Below, piece by piece: positions 16,925-24,819 of a DNA stretch of 26,733 bases. The stretch comes from Betaproteobacteria bacterium. Its GTDB lineage: Bacteria > Pseudomonadota > Gammaproteobacteria > Burkholderiales > SG8-41. Location of the stretch: contig JAIOOZ010000149.1 in assembly GCA_021414185.1 (NCBI GenBank), positions 1-26,733 on the forward strand, given 5' to 3'. Numbering within the stretch: the first letter of the stretch is position 1; every line of letters begins with the position of its first letter. Both the position numbers and the translations under genes were made by a program. The notes under the pieces were generated by a model. That model was not told the origin of the DNA and made no database searches. It was given only the letters and a program-made list of their open reading frames with translations.

Positions 16925-17920
16925 ATGTATATCGTGGTAACCGGGGCTGCCGGCTTCATCGGCTCGAACATCGTCAAGGCGCTGAGCGAGCGCGGCGAAC
17001 ATGAAGTGCTCGCGGTCGACGATCTGAAGGAGGGCGACAAGTTCGTCAACCTGGTCGATTGCGATATCGCCGATTATCTCGACAAGGCGGATTTCCTGCG
17101 CGAACTCGGCGATGGCGCATTCGACGGCGCGATTGCCGCCATCATGCACCAGGGCGCGTGCTCGGACACCACCGAGACCGACGGCCGTTACATGATGCAG
17201 AACAACTACCGCTATTCGCGTGAATTGTTCGAATACTGCATCGAAGAGGAGATTGCCTACATTTACGCGTCATCGGCGGCAGTCTATGGCGCCGGCGCCG
17301 AGTTTCGCGAAGAGCGCGCGTGCGAGGCGCCGCTCAACGTTTACGGCTATTCGAAGTTCCAGTTCGACCAGTATGTGCGGCGTAATTGGCAGGAACGCTC
17401 GGCCCAGGTGGTCGGGATGCGTTATTTCAACGTGTATGGAGAGCGCGAGCAGCACAAGGGACGCATGGCGTCGGTGGCTTTTCACTTTTTTAACCAGTAT
17501 CGCGCCAACGGCAAGGTGAAGCTGTTCGAGGGCAGCGGCGGTTACGGCAACGGCGAGCAGCGCCGTGATTTCGTTTCGGTGGAGGACGCGGTCGCCGTCA
17601 ACCTGTATTTCCTCGATCATCCGAAAAAATCCGGCATTTTCAACGTCGGCACCGGCGCCGCGCAGAGTTTCAACGACGTCGCGGTTGCCACGGTCAATGC
17701 GTGCCGCAAGCATGGCAACGAAGCGCCGCTTACCTTGGCCGACATGCAGCGGCAGGGCGTGATCGAATACATCCCGTTCCCGCAGGAACTCAAGGGCAAA
17801 TACCAGAGTTATACGCAGGCCGATATCACATCGTTGCGGGCAGCAGGTTACGCAGCACCGCTGTTGACCGTCGAGGACGGCGTTGCGCGCTACATTGAAA
17901 CCCTTTTTGCGCGTGCGTGA
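16925..17920 (+). CDS. hldD: ADP-L-glycero-D-manno-heptose 6-epimerase
   Basis: HldD converts ADP-D-glycero-D-manno-heptose to the L,D form used for the LPS inner core. It is an extended short-chain dehydrogenase of 331 aa with the GAAGFIG nucleotide motif at 7-13, the family segment HQGACSDTTETDG (75-87), and the catalytic Tyr140-x3-Lys144 in NVYGYSKFQFDQ. The late segment RRDFVSVEDAV is also typical. It follows rfaE1 by 6 bp, so two successive heptose-pathway enzymes are coupled. Also known as rfaD. Confidence 0.97.
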   Translation: MYIVVTGAAGFIGSNIVKALSERGEHEVLAVDDLKEGDKFVNLVDCDIADYLDKADFLRELGDGAFDGAIAAIMHQGACSDTTETDGRYMMQNNYRYSRELFEYCIEEEIAYIYASSAAVYGAGAEFREERACEAPLNVYGYSKFQFDQYVRRNWQERSAQVVGMRYFNVYGEREQHKGRMASVAFHFFNQYRANGKVKLFEGSGGYGNGEQRRDFVSVEDAVAVNLYFLDHPKKSGIFNVGTGAAQSFNDVAVATVNACRKHGNEAPLTLADMQRQGVIEYIPFPQELKGKYQSYTQADITSLRAAGYAAPLLTVEDGVARYIETLFARA

Positions 17921-17925
17921 CCGCT

Positions 17926-18813
17926 ATGTATAAAACACTTGAAGATTTCATCGGCAACACCCCGCTGGTCAGGTTGCAAAGGCTGCCGGGCAGCACCGGC
18001 AACGTGGTGCTCGCCAAACTCGAAGGCAACAATCCCGCTGGTTCCGTGAAAGACCGGCCGGCGCTGTCGATGATCAAGCGCGCGCAGGAGCGCGGCGACA
18101 TCAAGCCGGGCGACAGCCTGATCGAACCGACCAGCGGCAATACCGGTATTGCACTGGCTATGGCCGCTGCCATGATGGGATACCGCATGGTGCTGGTGAT
18201 GCCGGAGCATTTGTCGATCGAGCGCCGGCAGACGATGGCGGCGTTCGGCGCGCAGATCGTGCTGACGCCGCAAACCGGCGGCATGGAAATGGCGCGCGAC
18301 GTCGCCGAGAAAATGCGCGACGAAGGCAAGGGCGTCATCCTTGACCAGTTCGCCAACCCGGACAATCCGCTCGCCCATTATGAAAGCACGGGCCCGGAGA
18401 TCTGGCGCGACACCGCGGGCAAAGTCACGCATTTCGTTTCCAGCATGGGCACCACCGGCACCATCATGGGCGTGTCGCGCTTTCTCAAGGAAAAAAATCC
18501 CGCGATCCAGATCGTCGGCTGCCAGCCGACCGACGGTTCGCAGATTCCGGGCATACGCAAATGGCCCGCCGCCTACCTGCCGAAAATCTGCGACTGGACC
18601 CGTATCGACCGCGTGATCGAGGTGGCGCAGGCCGATGCGGAGGACATGACGCGGCGTCTCGCGCGTGAGGAGGGCATATTCGCCGGCGTGTCATCTGGCG
18701 GCGCAATGTGGTCGGCTTTGCAGATTTCGGCTGAAGTCAGCAACGCGGTCATTGTTTGCATCATTTGCGACCGCGGCGACCGCTATCTGTCGACGGGGAT
18801 ATTTCCTGCCTGA
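17926..18813 (+). CDS. cysM: Cysteine synthase B
   Basis: A PLP enzyme that makes cysteine from O-acetylserine and sulfide or thiosulfate. The 295-aa protein has the PLP lysine Lys42 in GSVKDRPA, the TSGNTG loop at 69-74, the phosphate-binding GTTGT at 175-179, and the CysM-type GCQPTDGSQIPGIRKWP segment, where CysK differs. I chose the ATG at 17926 (MYKTLEDFIGNTPLV matches the family). A GTG 9 nt earlier overlaps the hldD stop. The hldD-cysM adjacency is common in betaproteobacteria. The start of the next gene lies 10 bp after the stop. Confidence 0.95.
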   Translation: MYKTLEDFIGNTPLVRLQRLPGSTGNVVLAKLEGNNPAGSVKDRPALSMIKRAQERGDIKPGDSLIEPTSGNTGIALAMAAAMMGYRMVLVMPEHLSIERRQTMAAFGAQIVLTPQTGGMEMARDVAEKMRDEGKGVILDQFANPDNPLAHYESTGPEIWRDTAGKVTHFVSSMGTTGTIMGVSRFLKEKNPAIQIVGCQPTDGSQIPGIRKWPAAYLPKICDWTRIDRVIEVAQADAEDMTRRLAREEGIFAGVSSGGAMWSALQISAEVSNAVIVCIICDRGDRYLSTGIFPA

Positions 18814-18823
18814 TTCGCGGGCG

Positions 18824-20797
18824 GTGCGCTTCGCGCAACTGGCCGGCTTCATCTGCGGCACCCTGTTCGCCGCTTGCGCCCTGGCGCAGCAAATCGGGAT
18901 AACAATCGAACGCATAGACGGACCGTCGCTCGCGGCGAGCCGGATTACCGGCACGTTGCGCGCAGGCGTGACGACGGCGTTGGATTTGCGGGTCGGCGAG
19001 GTATCCATCGCAGGACATAGCTGGCGCAACGTGCGGCTCGCCTGTCCGGACCTCCGGCAGGAGCGCGACCAGCTGGTATGCGCGCAGGGCACGCTGGAAA
19101 CCCCCGCAAAAATCCCGCTGAGTTTCCGCTACTCGACGCTGACCAAAAACCTTGATCTGGCATTGAAGCCGGCCGCTGGCGAAGAATGGCGCCTGACGCT
19201 GGAGTCAGGCGGGGCGGCGCGTACGTTTACGCTGGCGATAAGCAATGGTGCGCTGACGCGCTTTAACGCGTGGTGGCCCGCAGGCTGGCCCAAACCCAAC
19301 GCCGGTGTCGTCAGCGGCAAGCTGACGTTCAGCGGCGAGCGCGATGCGCGCGCCAGCGCCGAACTCACTTTCTTCAACTTCGGCTTCGGCGACGACAGCG
19401 GCCTGCACGCCGGCGAGAAAATTGCCGCGGCATTGTCGTTGCAGGCGCAGGAGCGCGGCGGGCAATGGCAGTGGCAGGGTAAGTTTGACTGGAAAAGCGG
19501 CGATGTATTCTGGCAACCGCTGTTCGTCGGCGGCGGTGGCCATGTGCTGAGCGCCGCCGGCACACTCGATGCGCAACGCCTGTCGATAGAGCGCGGTCAG
19601 TTCGCGCTGGCGGGTGTTGCCAATATGGATTTCAGCGCTGTGTTCGATCGCGGCGCCGGCAAGCTGACCGCAGCGAATCTTAAAAGCAGCAATATCGACA
19701 TTGCCACCCTTTACGGCAAGCTGCTGAAGCCGGCCATGCAGGGCACGGTGCTTGGCGACTTGCGTTGCGAAGGCCATGCCGATATTTCTCTCGACATCAA
19801 AGACGGCGCGATTGCTGCGGCCGATGTCGCGTTCAGGCGGGTCTCGGTAGAGGACAACGGCCGCCGCTTCGCGTTGTTTGGTTTGAGCGGCAGCCTGCCG
19901 TGGCATCACGATGAGTGGAAGACCGCAAAGCTGCAGGTGGCAGGCGGCGAGGCGCTGCGCATGCCGTTCGGCGCCTTCGATTTGCCGCTCGAAACACGCG
20001 GCCTGCGCGTGCGTGTTCGCGACGTGCAGGTGCCTGTGCTCGATGGCAAGCTGACAGTCAACGATTTCGCCACCAGCGGCGAACGCGACAGCTGGCGTTG
20101 GCGTTTCGCCGGCGGTATCACGCCGATTTCGATGCAGCAGTTCACGACTGCGTTGGGCCTGCCGGTGATGCATGGCACGCTGTCGGCGGTAATCCCGACC
20201 GTCAGCTATCAGCAGTCAACGCTCAAGGCCGATGGCGCGTTGTTGTTCAAAGTGTTCGACGGTACGGTGACGGCGCGCAATCTGACGCTGGAAAATCCCC
20301 TGGGCAAAGTGCCGCAACTGAACGCGGATGTCGAAATGCGCAATCTCGACCTCGACTTGCTGACGCGCACATTTTCGTTCGGCAACATCACGGGCCGCAT
20401 CGATGCGGACGTCAAGGCGCTGGAACTGGTGAACTGGGAGGCAGTGCGATTTAATGCGCGCGTCGCCAGCAGCGCCGGCGAATATGCACGGCGCATCAGC
20501 CAGGCTGCGGTGCAGAACATTTCGGCGCTCGGCGGGGCGGGTGCGGCGGCTGCAATCCAGCGCAGTTTCCTGCGGTTTTTCGAGACATTCGGTTATTCGG
20601 CGCTGGGCTGGAGCTGCAGGCTTGAGTCGGGCGTATGCCAGATGGGCGGCATCGAAAACGTGCCGCAAGGTTATGTCATCGTGAAGGGCGGCGGCATACC
20701 GGCGATCACGGTGTTGGGCTACAATCGGAGCGTGGGCTGGCGCGAGTTGCTCGAGCGCCTGAAGCGCGTGACGGAAGGTAACGTCATCGTCAAATAG
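18824..20797 (+). CDS. ydbH: YdbH-like AsmA/TamB-type intermembrane lipid transport protein
   Basis: Probably the bridge protein of a YdbH-YnbE-YdbL system, which in E. coli helps move phospholipids between inner and outer membranes, partly redundant with TamB and YhdP. The call rests on gene context (a YnbE-type lipoprotein and a YdbL-type DUF1318 protein directly follow) and on a long beta-rich, low-helix sequence ending in a VIVKGGGIPAITVLGY-type C-terminus. From the GTG at 18824 the N-terminus MRFAQLAGFICGTLFAACALAQQ is a signal peptide or membrane anchor. The open frame continues upstream into cysM but is not coding there. At 657 aa it is clearly shorter than E. coli YdbH (about 880 aa), and the extra length may be missing from the bridge. 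Confidence 0.8.
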   Translation: MRFAQLAGFICGTLFAACALAQQIGITIERIDGPSLAASRITGTLRAGVTTALDLRVGEVSIAGHSWRNVRLACPDLRQERDQLVCAQGTLETPAKIPLSFRYSTLTKNLDLALKPAAGEEWRLTLESGGAARTFTLAISNGALTRFNAWWPAGWPKPNAGVVSGKLTFSGERDARASAELTFFNFGFGDDSGLHAGEKIAAALSLQAQERGGQWQWQGKFDWKSGDVFWQPLFVGGGGHVLSAAGTLDAQRLSIERGQFALAGVANMDFSAVFDRGAGKLTAANLKSSNIDIATLYGKLLKPAMQGTVLGDLRCEGHADISLDIKDGAIAAADVAFRRVSVEDNGRRFALFGLSGSLPWHHDEWKTAKLQVAGGEALRMPFGAFDLPLETRGLRVRVRDVQVPVLDGKLTVNDFATSGERDSWRWRFAGGITPISMQQFTTALGLPVMHGTLSAVIPTVSYQQSTLKADGALLFKVFDGTVTARNLTLENPLGKVPQLNADVEMRNLDLDLLTRTFSFGNITGRIDADVKALELVNWEAVRFNARVASSAGEYARRISQAAVQNISALGGAGAAAAIQRSFLRFFETFGYSALGWSCRLESGVCQMGGIENVPQGYVIVKGGGIPAITVLGYNRSVGWRELLERLKRVTEGNVIVK

Positions 20798-20814
20798 ATG
20801 AGGAAATAAATTCT

Positions 20815-21003
20815 ATGCGAAGTCTGACCTTGATTGCTGGACTGGGTGGCGCGCTGCTGCTGCAGTCATGCGTGACCATCAATATTTATTTTCCGGCGGC
20901 AGCTGCCGAAAAAGCCGCCGACAAAATCATCGATGAAGTGTGGCAGATCAAGAAGCCCGAATCGACAGCTCCGGCGTCGCCCAATTCACCGCAAGCCAAA
21001 TAA
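20815..21003 (+). CDS. ynbE: YnbE-like outer-membrane lipoprotein
   Basis: A 62-aa lipoprotein. The signal peptide ends in a lipobox LLQSC with the lipidated cysteine at position 19. Residue 20 is Val, not Asp, so sorting to the outer membrane is expected. The mature part begins VTINIYFPAAAAEKAADKIIDEVWQI, the YnbE family signature, and ends in a Pro/Ser-rich tail. In E. coli, YnbE multimerises and pairs by beta-strand with YdbH to complete the intermembrane bridge. AGGA lies 10 nt before the ATG. It sits between ydbH (17 bp) and ydbL (11 bp). Confidence 0.88.
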   Translation: MRSLTLIAGLGGALLLQSCVTINIYFPAAAAEKAADKIIDEVWQIKKPESTAPASPNSPQAK

Positions 21004-21014
21004 GGACCATCATT

Positions 21015-21440
21015 ATGGGAACTCTGAATATTGCGCGTGGCGGCTGCCTGGCATTTTTACTGCTGCTGGCCACGAGTGCCTGGGCGCAAGCTAATCTGGA
21101 AGTGAACACGCCGGCGATCTCGGCGTTGCAATCCAGTATGCAGAAACGCCACAGCGAACTGGCCGCGTTCTACGGGAACGGGGCAGTGGGCCTGACGCGA
21201 GACGGCTTTGTCGCGTTGCGCGACGCCAATGCGGTATCGCTCGCGCAGCGCCAACAGGTCAATGGACTGGTGGCGGCCGAAAACCAGGACCGCACCGCCC
21301 TTTACCGGGAAATTGCGCGCGCCAACGGCAAGCCGGAATGGGAAAACGAAATCCGCACGACTTTCGCGCAACGCTGGATCGACAAGGCGCAGGGCGGCTG
21401 GTACTTCCAGAACAATGCCGGGGCGTGGACGCGCAAGTAG
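21015..21440 (+). CDS. ydbL: YdbL-like periplasmic protein (DUF1318)
   Basis: A 141-aa exported protein with a signal peptide (about residues 1-25, cleavage likely after AWAQA). The mature part carries conserved DUF1318 features: QSSMQKRHSEL, GLTRDGFVALRDA, LVAAENQDRTALYREIA and a C-terminal GWYFQNNAGAWTRK. In E. coli, YdbL is thought to act as a chaperone that controls YnbE multimerisation on YdbH. The ATG at 21015 has AAGGA 8 nt upstream. An in-frame earlier start at 20940 lies inside ynbE and would lack a signal peptide at the N-terminus. The stop shares a base with the next gene's GTG. Confidence 0.9.
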   Translation: MGTLNIARGGCLAFLLLLATSAWAQANLEVNTPAISALQSSMQKRHSELAAFYGNGAVGLTRDGFVALRDANAVSLAQRQQVNGLVAAENQDRTALYREIARANGKPEWENEIRTTFAQRWIDKAQGGWYFQNNAGAWTRK

Positions 21441-22216
21441 TGACGCCGGTCCTGGTCTTTGACATCGAGACGGTCCCCGACGTTGCCGGGCTGAGGAAGC
21501 TCTATGGCTTGGGGACCGACCTCGCCGACGAGCAGGTCGCCGCGATGGCATTTCAGCGCCGCCGCCAGGCCACCGGCAACGATTTTTTGCAATTGCACCT
21601 GCAGCGCGTGGTCGCGATTTCGTGCGCGCTGCGCGACCGCGACAGCTTTCGCGTCTGGTCGCTCGGTGAGCCGGATGACGGCGAAGGGCAGTTGATCCAG
21701 CGGTTTTTCGACGGCGTCGAAAAGTACACGCCGCAAATCGTGTCCTGGAACGGCGGCGGTTTCGATTTGCCGGTGCTGCATTACCGCGGCCTGGTGCACG
21801 GCGTGCATGCCGACCGTTATTGGGACCAGGGCGAGGACGACCGCGAGTTCAAGTGGAACAACTACATCAGCCGTTATCACTCGCGCCATCTTGACCTGAT
21901 GGATCTGCTTGCAATGTACCAGCCGCGCGGCGCAGCACCGCTTGATCAGCTGGCGCAACTGCTCGGTTTCCCCGGCAAGATAGGGCTGGAGGGTTCGCAG
22001 GTGTGGCAGGCGTGGCAGGACGGCAAGATCGCGCAGATTCGCGCCTATTGCGAGGCTGACGTCGCCAATACCTACCTGGTCTATCTGCGTTTCCAGTTGA
22101 TGCGCGGCGCTCTGTCGTCCGACAAGTACCAGCAGGAAATCAATCTGGTGCGAACCACGCTCGAAAAGTCGCCCGACCCGCATTGGCGCGAATTCCTGCA
22201 GCTTTGGCCGGCCTGA
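21440..22216 (+). CDS. Predicted 3'-5' exonuclease, PolB exonuclease-like (DEDDy)
   Basis: A 258-aa protein of the DnaQ-like superfamily resembling the exonuclease domain of family B DNA polymerases, but with no polymerase domain. All DEDDy motifs are seen: Exo I FDIETVPD with Asp8 and Glu10, Exo II NGGGFD with Asn104 and Asp109, and Exo III Tyr203-x3-Asp207 in RAYCEADVANTY. It is therefore expected to be active on DNA or RNA 3' ends; its cellular substrate is unknown. The GTG start overlaps the ydbL stop by one base (TAGTG). A longer frame from 21338 lies within ydbL and would place about 34 unrelated residues before the fold. Confidence 0.9.
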   Translation: MTPVLVFDIETVPDVAGLRKLYGLGTDLADEQVAAMAFQRRRQATGNDFLQLHLQRVVAISCALRDRDSFRVWSLGEPDDGEGQLIQRFFDGVEKYTPQIVSWNGGGFDLPVLHYRGLVHGVHADRYWDQGEDDREFKWNNYISRYHSRHLDLMDLLAMYQPRGAAPLDQLAQLLGFPGKIGLEGSQVWQAWQDGKIAQIRAYCEADVANTYLVYLRFQLMRGALSSDKYQQEINLVRTTLEKSPDPHWREFLQLWPA

Positions 22217-22234
22217 GCCGGAAGCTCCAGAACA

Positions 22235-23539
22235 GTGTCGAATACGATCCGCGTTGAGTCGCTGGACCAGGAAGGCCGCGGCGTCGCGCATGCCGACGGC
22301 AAGGTGATCTTCATCCAGGGCGCGCTGCCGGGCGAACTGGTCACCTACGCTTCCTTTGTGAAAAAGCCCAGCTACGAGCTGGCGCAGGTGGGGCAGGTGA
22401 TCGAGGCTGCACCCATGCGCGCCACTCCGCGCTGCCCGCATTTCGGCTTGTGCGGCGGTTGCAGCCAGCAGCATTTCGACGCGCGCGCCCAGGTTGCCGC
22501 CAAGCAGCGCGTACTCGAGGACAACCTCAAGCATATCGGCAAAGTCACGCCCGGAAGCATATTGCCGGCCATCTACGGCGAGCCCTGGGGCTATCGCCAC
22601 CGCGCGCGTTTTTCGGCGCGCTACGTACCGAAGAAGGGCGGTGCGCTGATCGGGTTCCGCGAGAAACGCAGCAGTTACGTAACCGACATGACGACCTGCG
22701 AGGTGATACCGCCGCGTATTTCAGCGCTGCTGGTGCCATTGCGCGGGCTGATTGGCGGTCTGTCCAGACCGGAGCGGATGCCGCAGATCGAGCTTGCGAT
22801 CGGCGTCGATACGGATGCCCTGGTGCTGCGGATCCTTGAACCGCTAAGCAGTGCGGACGAAGTGTCGATCCGGGATTTTGCGGACCAGCATCGCGTGCAG
22901 TTTTTCGTGCAGCCGCGCGGGCCCGATACGGCAGTGCCGTTTTATCCCCCGCATGACGGCGTGCTGTATTACACGCTGCCGGAGTTCGATCTCGAATTGG
23001 GTTTTTCGCCGACGGAGTTCACCCAGGTTAACGCGGCGGTAAACGTGGTGCTGGTGCGGCGTGCGATGACGTTGCTGGCGCCGCAACCCGGCGAGCGTAT
23101 CGCGGACATGTTTTGCGGCCTCGGTAACTTTACGCTGGCGATCGCGCGTAGCGGTGCCAGCGTGCTCGGCATCGAAGGCGCGCGCTCGCTGGTGGAGCGG
23201 GCGCAGTCGAACGCGTTGCGCAACGGATTGAGCGTCACGGCCGAGTTCAGGCAGGCAGATTTGTTCAAAATAGATCAAACGAGCCTGCCGCAACTTGGGC
23301 GCTTTGACAAAATGTTGATCGACCCGCCGCGCGATGGCGCGGTGGCGCTCATTAACGCGCTGTCAGACGATGTGCCGCGACGCATAGTCTATGTGTCCTG
23401 CAACGCGGCGACGCTGGCGCGCGATGCCGGGGTACTCGTGCACGTCAAAGGATATGCGTTGACTGCCGCGGGCGTGGTCAACATGTTTCCCCACACCTCG
23501 CACGTCGAATCGATCGCCGTGTTCGACAAAAATGAGTGA
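22235..23539 (+). CDS. rlmD: 23S rRNA (uracil(1939)-C(5))-methyltransferase
   Basis: RlmD (RumA) methylates U1939 of 23S rRNA using S-adenosylmethionine. The 434-aa protein has an N-terminal TRAM domain (1-58), the four [4Fe-4S] cysteines C67, C73, C76 and C155, the SAM motif MFCGLGNF (292-299), DPPRDGA (363-369), and the nucleophile Cys389 in VSCN. The length equals that of E. coli RlmD (433 aa). The start is a GTG with GGAAG about 10 nt upstream, and the family N-terminus fits. It is the last gene of the 11-kb plus-strand run and is followed by a bidirectional terminator. Confidence 0.95.
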   Translation: MSNTIRVESLDQEGRGVAHADGKVIFIQGALPGELVTYASFVKKPSYELAQVGQVIEAAPMRATPRCPHFGLCGGCSQQHFDARAQVAAKQRVLEDNLKHIGKVTPGSILPAIYGEPWGYRHRARFSARYVPKKGGALIGFREKRSSYVTDMTTCEVIPPRISALLVPLRGLIGGLSRPERMPQIELAIGVDTDALVLRILEPLSSADEVSIRDFADQHRVQFFVQPRGPDTAVPFYPPHDGVLYYTLPEFDLELGFSPTEFTQVNAAVNVVLVRRAMTLLAPQPGERIADMFCGLGNFTLAIARSGASVLGIEGARSLVERAQSNALRNGLSVTAEFRQADLFKIDQTSLPQLGRFDKMLIDPPRDGAVALINALSDDVPRRIVYVSCNAATLARDAGVLVHVKGYALTAAGVVNMFPHTSHVESIAVFDKNE

Positions 23540-23562
23540 CAAACAATGAGCGAGCGACAATA

Positions 23563-23590
23563 AAAAAGGGCATCCGCAGATGCCCTTTTT
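23563..23590. terminator. Bidirectional rho-independent terminator between rlmD and yccA
   Basis: A perfect 12-bp stem (23563-23574 with 23579-23590) around a CGCA loop contains GGGCATC/GATGCCC flanked by A5 and T5. Read on plus it ends in T5 after rlmD. Read on minus it ends in T6 after the convergent yccA gene. One hairpin serves both. Confidence 0.93.
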
Positions 23591-23608
23591 GAGAGTCGGG
23601 ACTTTGCT

Positions 23609-24319
23609 TCAGTCCCGATTTCCCGTAAACGCCATCAACAGCTGTAGCAGACTGGTAAAGAGGTTGTAAATGCTCATGTACAACGTCAGTGTTGCCGAGA
23701 CGTAATTAGTCTCGCCACCTTGCACGATGCGGCTGACCTGCCACAGGATCATGGCGGAGCTGAACAGCACGAACGCACCGCAGATCGTCAAATGCATCAC
23801 CGGGCTCGCAAAGAAAATATTGGCGACCACCGCCAGCATGATGACGATGCCGCCGACTGCCAGGAAATTGGTCATGAAACCGAAGTCCTTGCGGGTAACC
23901 GTGGCGATGCCGGCCATGGCGAAGAACACCGCGGCTGTGCCGCCGGCGGCCAGCGCGACCAGTTGTCCGCCATTGCTAAGTCCCAGTGCGACCTGCAGCA
24001 AGGGTCCCAGCAGTACGCCGAGGCCAAATGTCAGGGCCAGCAGCAGGGCGACGCCCAGGCCGCTATCGCGGTTTTTCTCGATCGCAAAAAACATGCCGTA
24101 GATTGCTGCCATCAGCACAAGCGACGCGACGATCGGGCTCGCGCGCATGAAGCCGAAGTTGAGGTTGATGCCCACCAGCGCGCCTATCCCGGTCGGGATC
24201 AGCGACAGCGCCAGCAATAAATAAGTATTGCGCAGCACCCGCTGCTGTTGCACAACGAGCTGCTCGCTACCAACTGCCGCGCCAAAGGAATTTTGGTTCG
24301 GAATCAGTTCAGGTTGCAT
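23609..24319 (-). CDS. yccA: Bax inhibitor-1 / YccA family membrane protein
   Basis: A 236-aa integral inner-membrane protein with about seven hydrophobic helices and a polar N-terminus (MQPELIPNQNSFGAAVGSEQ). Family segments such as RNTYLLLALSLIPTG, the charged loop after helix five (VTRKDFGF) and a C-terminal YMSIYNLFTSLLQLL are seen. In E. coli, YccA binds and modulates the FtsH protease; BI-1 relatives can leak calcium. I chose the ATG at 24319 because GAGGAG lies 9 nt upstream; the frame is open a further 24 residues, but that part lacks family character. It is transcribed away from tRNA-Ser and ends at the shared terminator. Confidence 0.93.
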   Translation of the reverse strand: MQPELIPNQNSFGAAVGSEQLVVQQQRVLRNTYLLLALSLIPTGIGALVGINLNFGFMRASPIVASLVLMAAIYGMFFAIEKNRDSGLGVALLLALTFGLGVLLGPLLQVALGLSNGGQLVALAAGGTAAVFFAMAGIATVTRKDFGFMTNFLAVGGIVIMLAVVANIFFASPVMHLTICGAFVLFSSAMILWQVSRIVQGGETNYVSATLTLYMSIYNLFTSLLQLLMAFTGNRD

Positions 24320-24437
24320 ATGGTAATTCTCCTCGGTTGGCCGGGGTTCCGGCTCTGGTGTAAGACTACCCAATGCGGCCCAAAGTTTCAATTCATTTCA
24401 TGTGACAGTCGGTCCCAGGATTTTTCGCAAGCATTTG

Positions 24438-24454
24438 ATAATACATGGTATTAT
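24438..24454. promoter_or_regulatory. Perfect AT-rich palindrome between yccA and tRNA-Ser, overlapping a likely tRNA promoter
   Basis: ATAATAC (24438-24444) and GTATTAT (24448-24454) form a perfect inverted repeat with a 3-bp ATG spacer. Its right arm contains TATTAT (24449-24454), a good -10 hexamer placed about 29 bp before the mature tRNA. A weak -35 (TTCGCA at 24424-24429, 19-bp spacing) lies upstream. The symmetry suggests a protein-binding site over the promoter, or chance in an AT-rich promoter. Confidence 0.45.
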
Positions 24455-24482
24455 TTGTCCTAATTGCAGGCATGCCAGATTC

Positions 24483-24572
24483 GGAAGGTTGGCAGAGCGG
24501 TTGAATGCACCGGTCTTGAAAACCGGCAGGGTCGCAAGATCCTCGTGAGTTCGAATCTCACACCTTCCGCCA
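24483..24572 (+). tRNA. tRNA-Ser(UGA)
   Basis: A complete 90-nt class II tRNA with encoded CCA (24570-24572). The acceptor stem is GGAAGGT (24483-24489) with ACCTTCC (24562-24568), and the discriminator is G24569. The anticodon stem CCGGT/ACCGG encloses CTTGAAA, so the anticodon is TGA at 24517-24519. A long variable arm (about 24528-24545) and the T-arm GTGAG-TTCGAAT-CTCAC mark it as serine. The mature tRNA is intact although its 3' part is duplicated 649 bp downstream. Confidence 0.97.
24519..24572 (+). repeat. Direct repeat copy 1: 3' part of tRNA-Ser (likely attachment site)
   Basis: 54 bp from the last anticodon base through CCA, inside the functional tRNA gene. It is identical base for base to 25168-25221. 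The match ends exactly at CCA, as is usual when integration uses the 3' end of a tRNA. Confidence 0.95.
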
Positions 24573-24576
24573 AACC

Positions 24577-24819
24577 CTGGTTGCGCGCTACGGAGTAACT
24601 CAGCTTGCCCTGTTCGGTTCCACTGCTCGTAACCATGCGCACAGTGAAAGCGACATCGACGTTTTGGTTGCTTTCGACGGTCCGGCCACATCGGAGCGCT
24701 ACTTTGGAGTCCAGTTTTATCTGGAAGATTTATTAGGTTGCAATATAGATCTGGTGACTGAAAAAGCCCTGCGTGCGGAGCTGCGCCCCTTTATTGAAAA
24801 AGAGGCCGTCCGTGTCTGA
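24577..24819 (+). CDS. MntA-type minimal nucleotidyltransferase (antitoxin), no canonical start codon
   Basis: The frame encodes a MNT-fold nucleotidyltransferase: RYGVTQLALFGSTARNH, then the DxD pair in ESDIDVLVAFDG and a third Asp in GCNIDLVT, all key catalytic features. Proteins of this family neutralise HepT by transferring AMP to the toxin tyrosine. The frame is open from 24520 inside the tRNA, yet no ATG, GTG or TTG occurs before the GS...DxD motif. I mark the start at CTG 24577 (80 aa) only as a possibility. Relatives usually have some 10-20 more N-terminal residues, so the gene looks cut at its 5' end by the tRNA junction. It overlaps the HEPN start by 8 nt. It may be a pseudogene or use a rare start. 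Confidence 0.6.
   Translation: MVARYGVTQLALFGSTARNHAHSESDIDVLVAFDGPATSERYFGVQFYLEDLLGCNIDLVTEKALRAELRPFIEKEAVRV

Noticed and set aside
18665..18823. N-terminal extension of the YdbH-like protein into cysM
   Set aside because: The extension overlaps conserved cysM codons, and the GTG at 18824 gives a proper signal sequence at the N-terminus.
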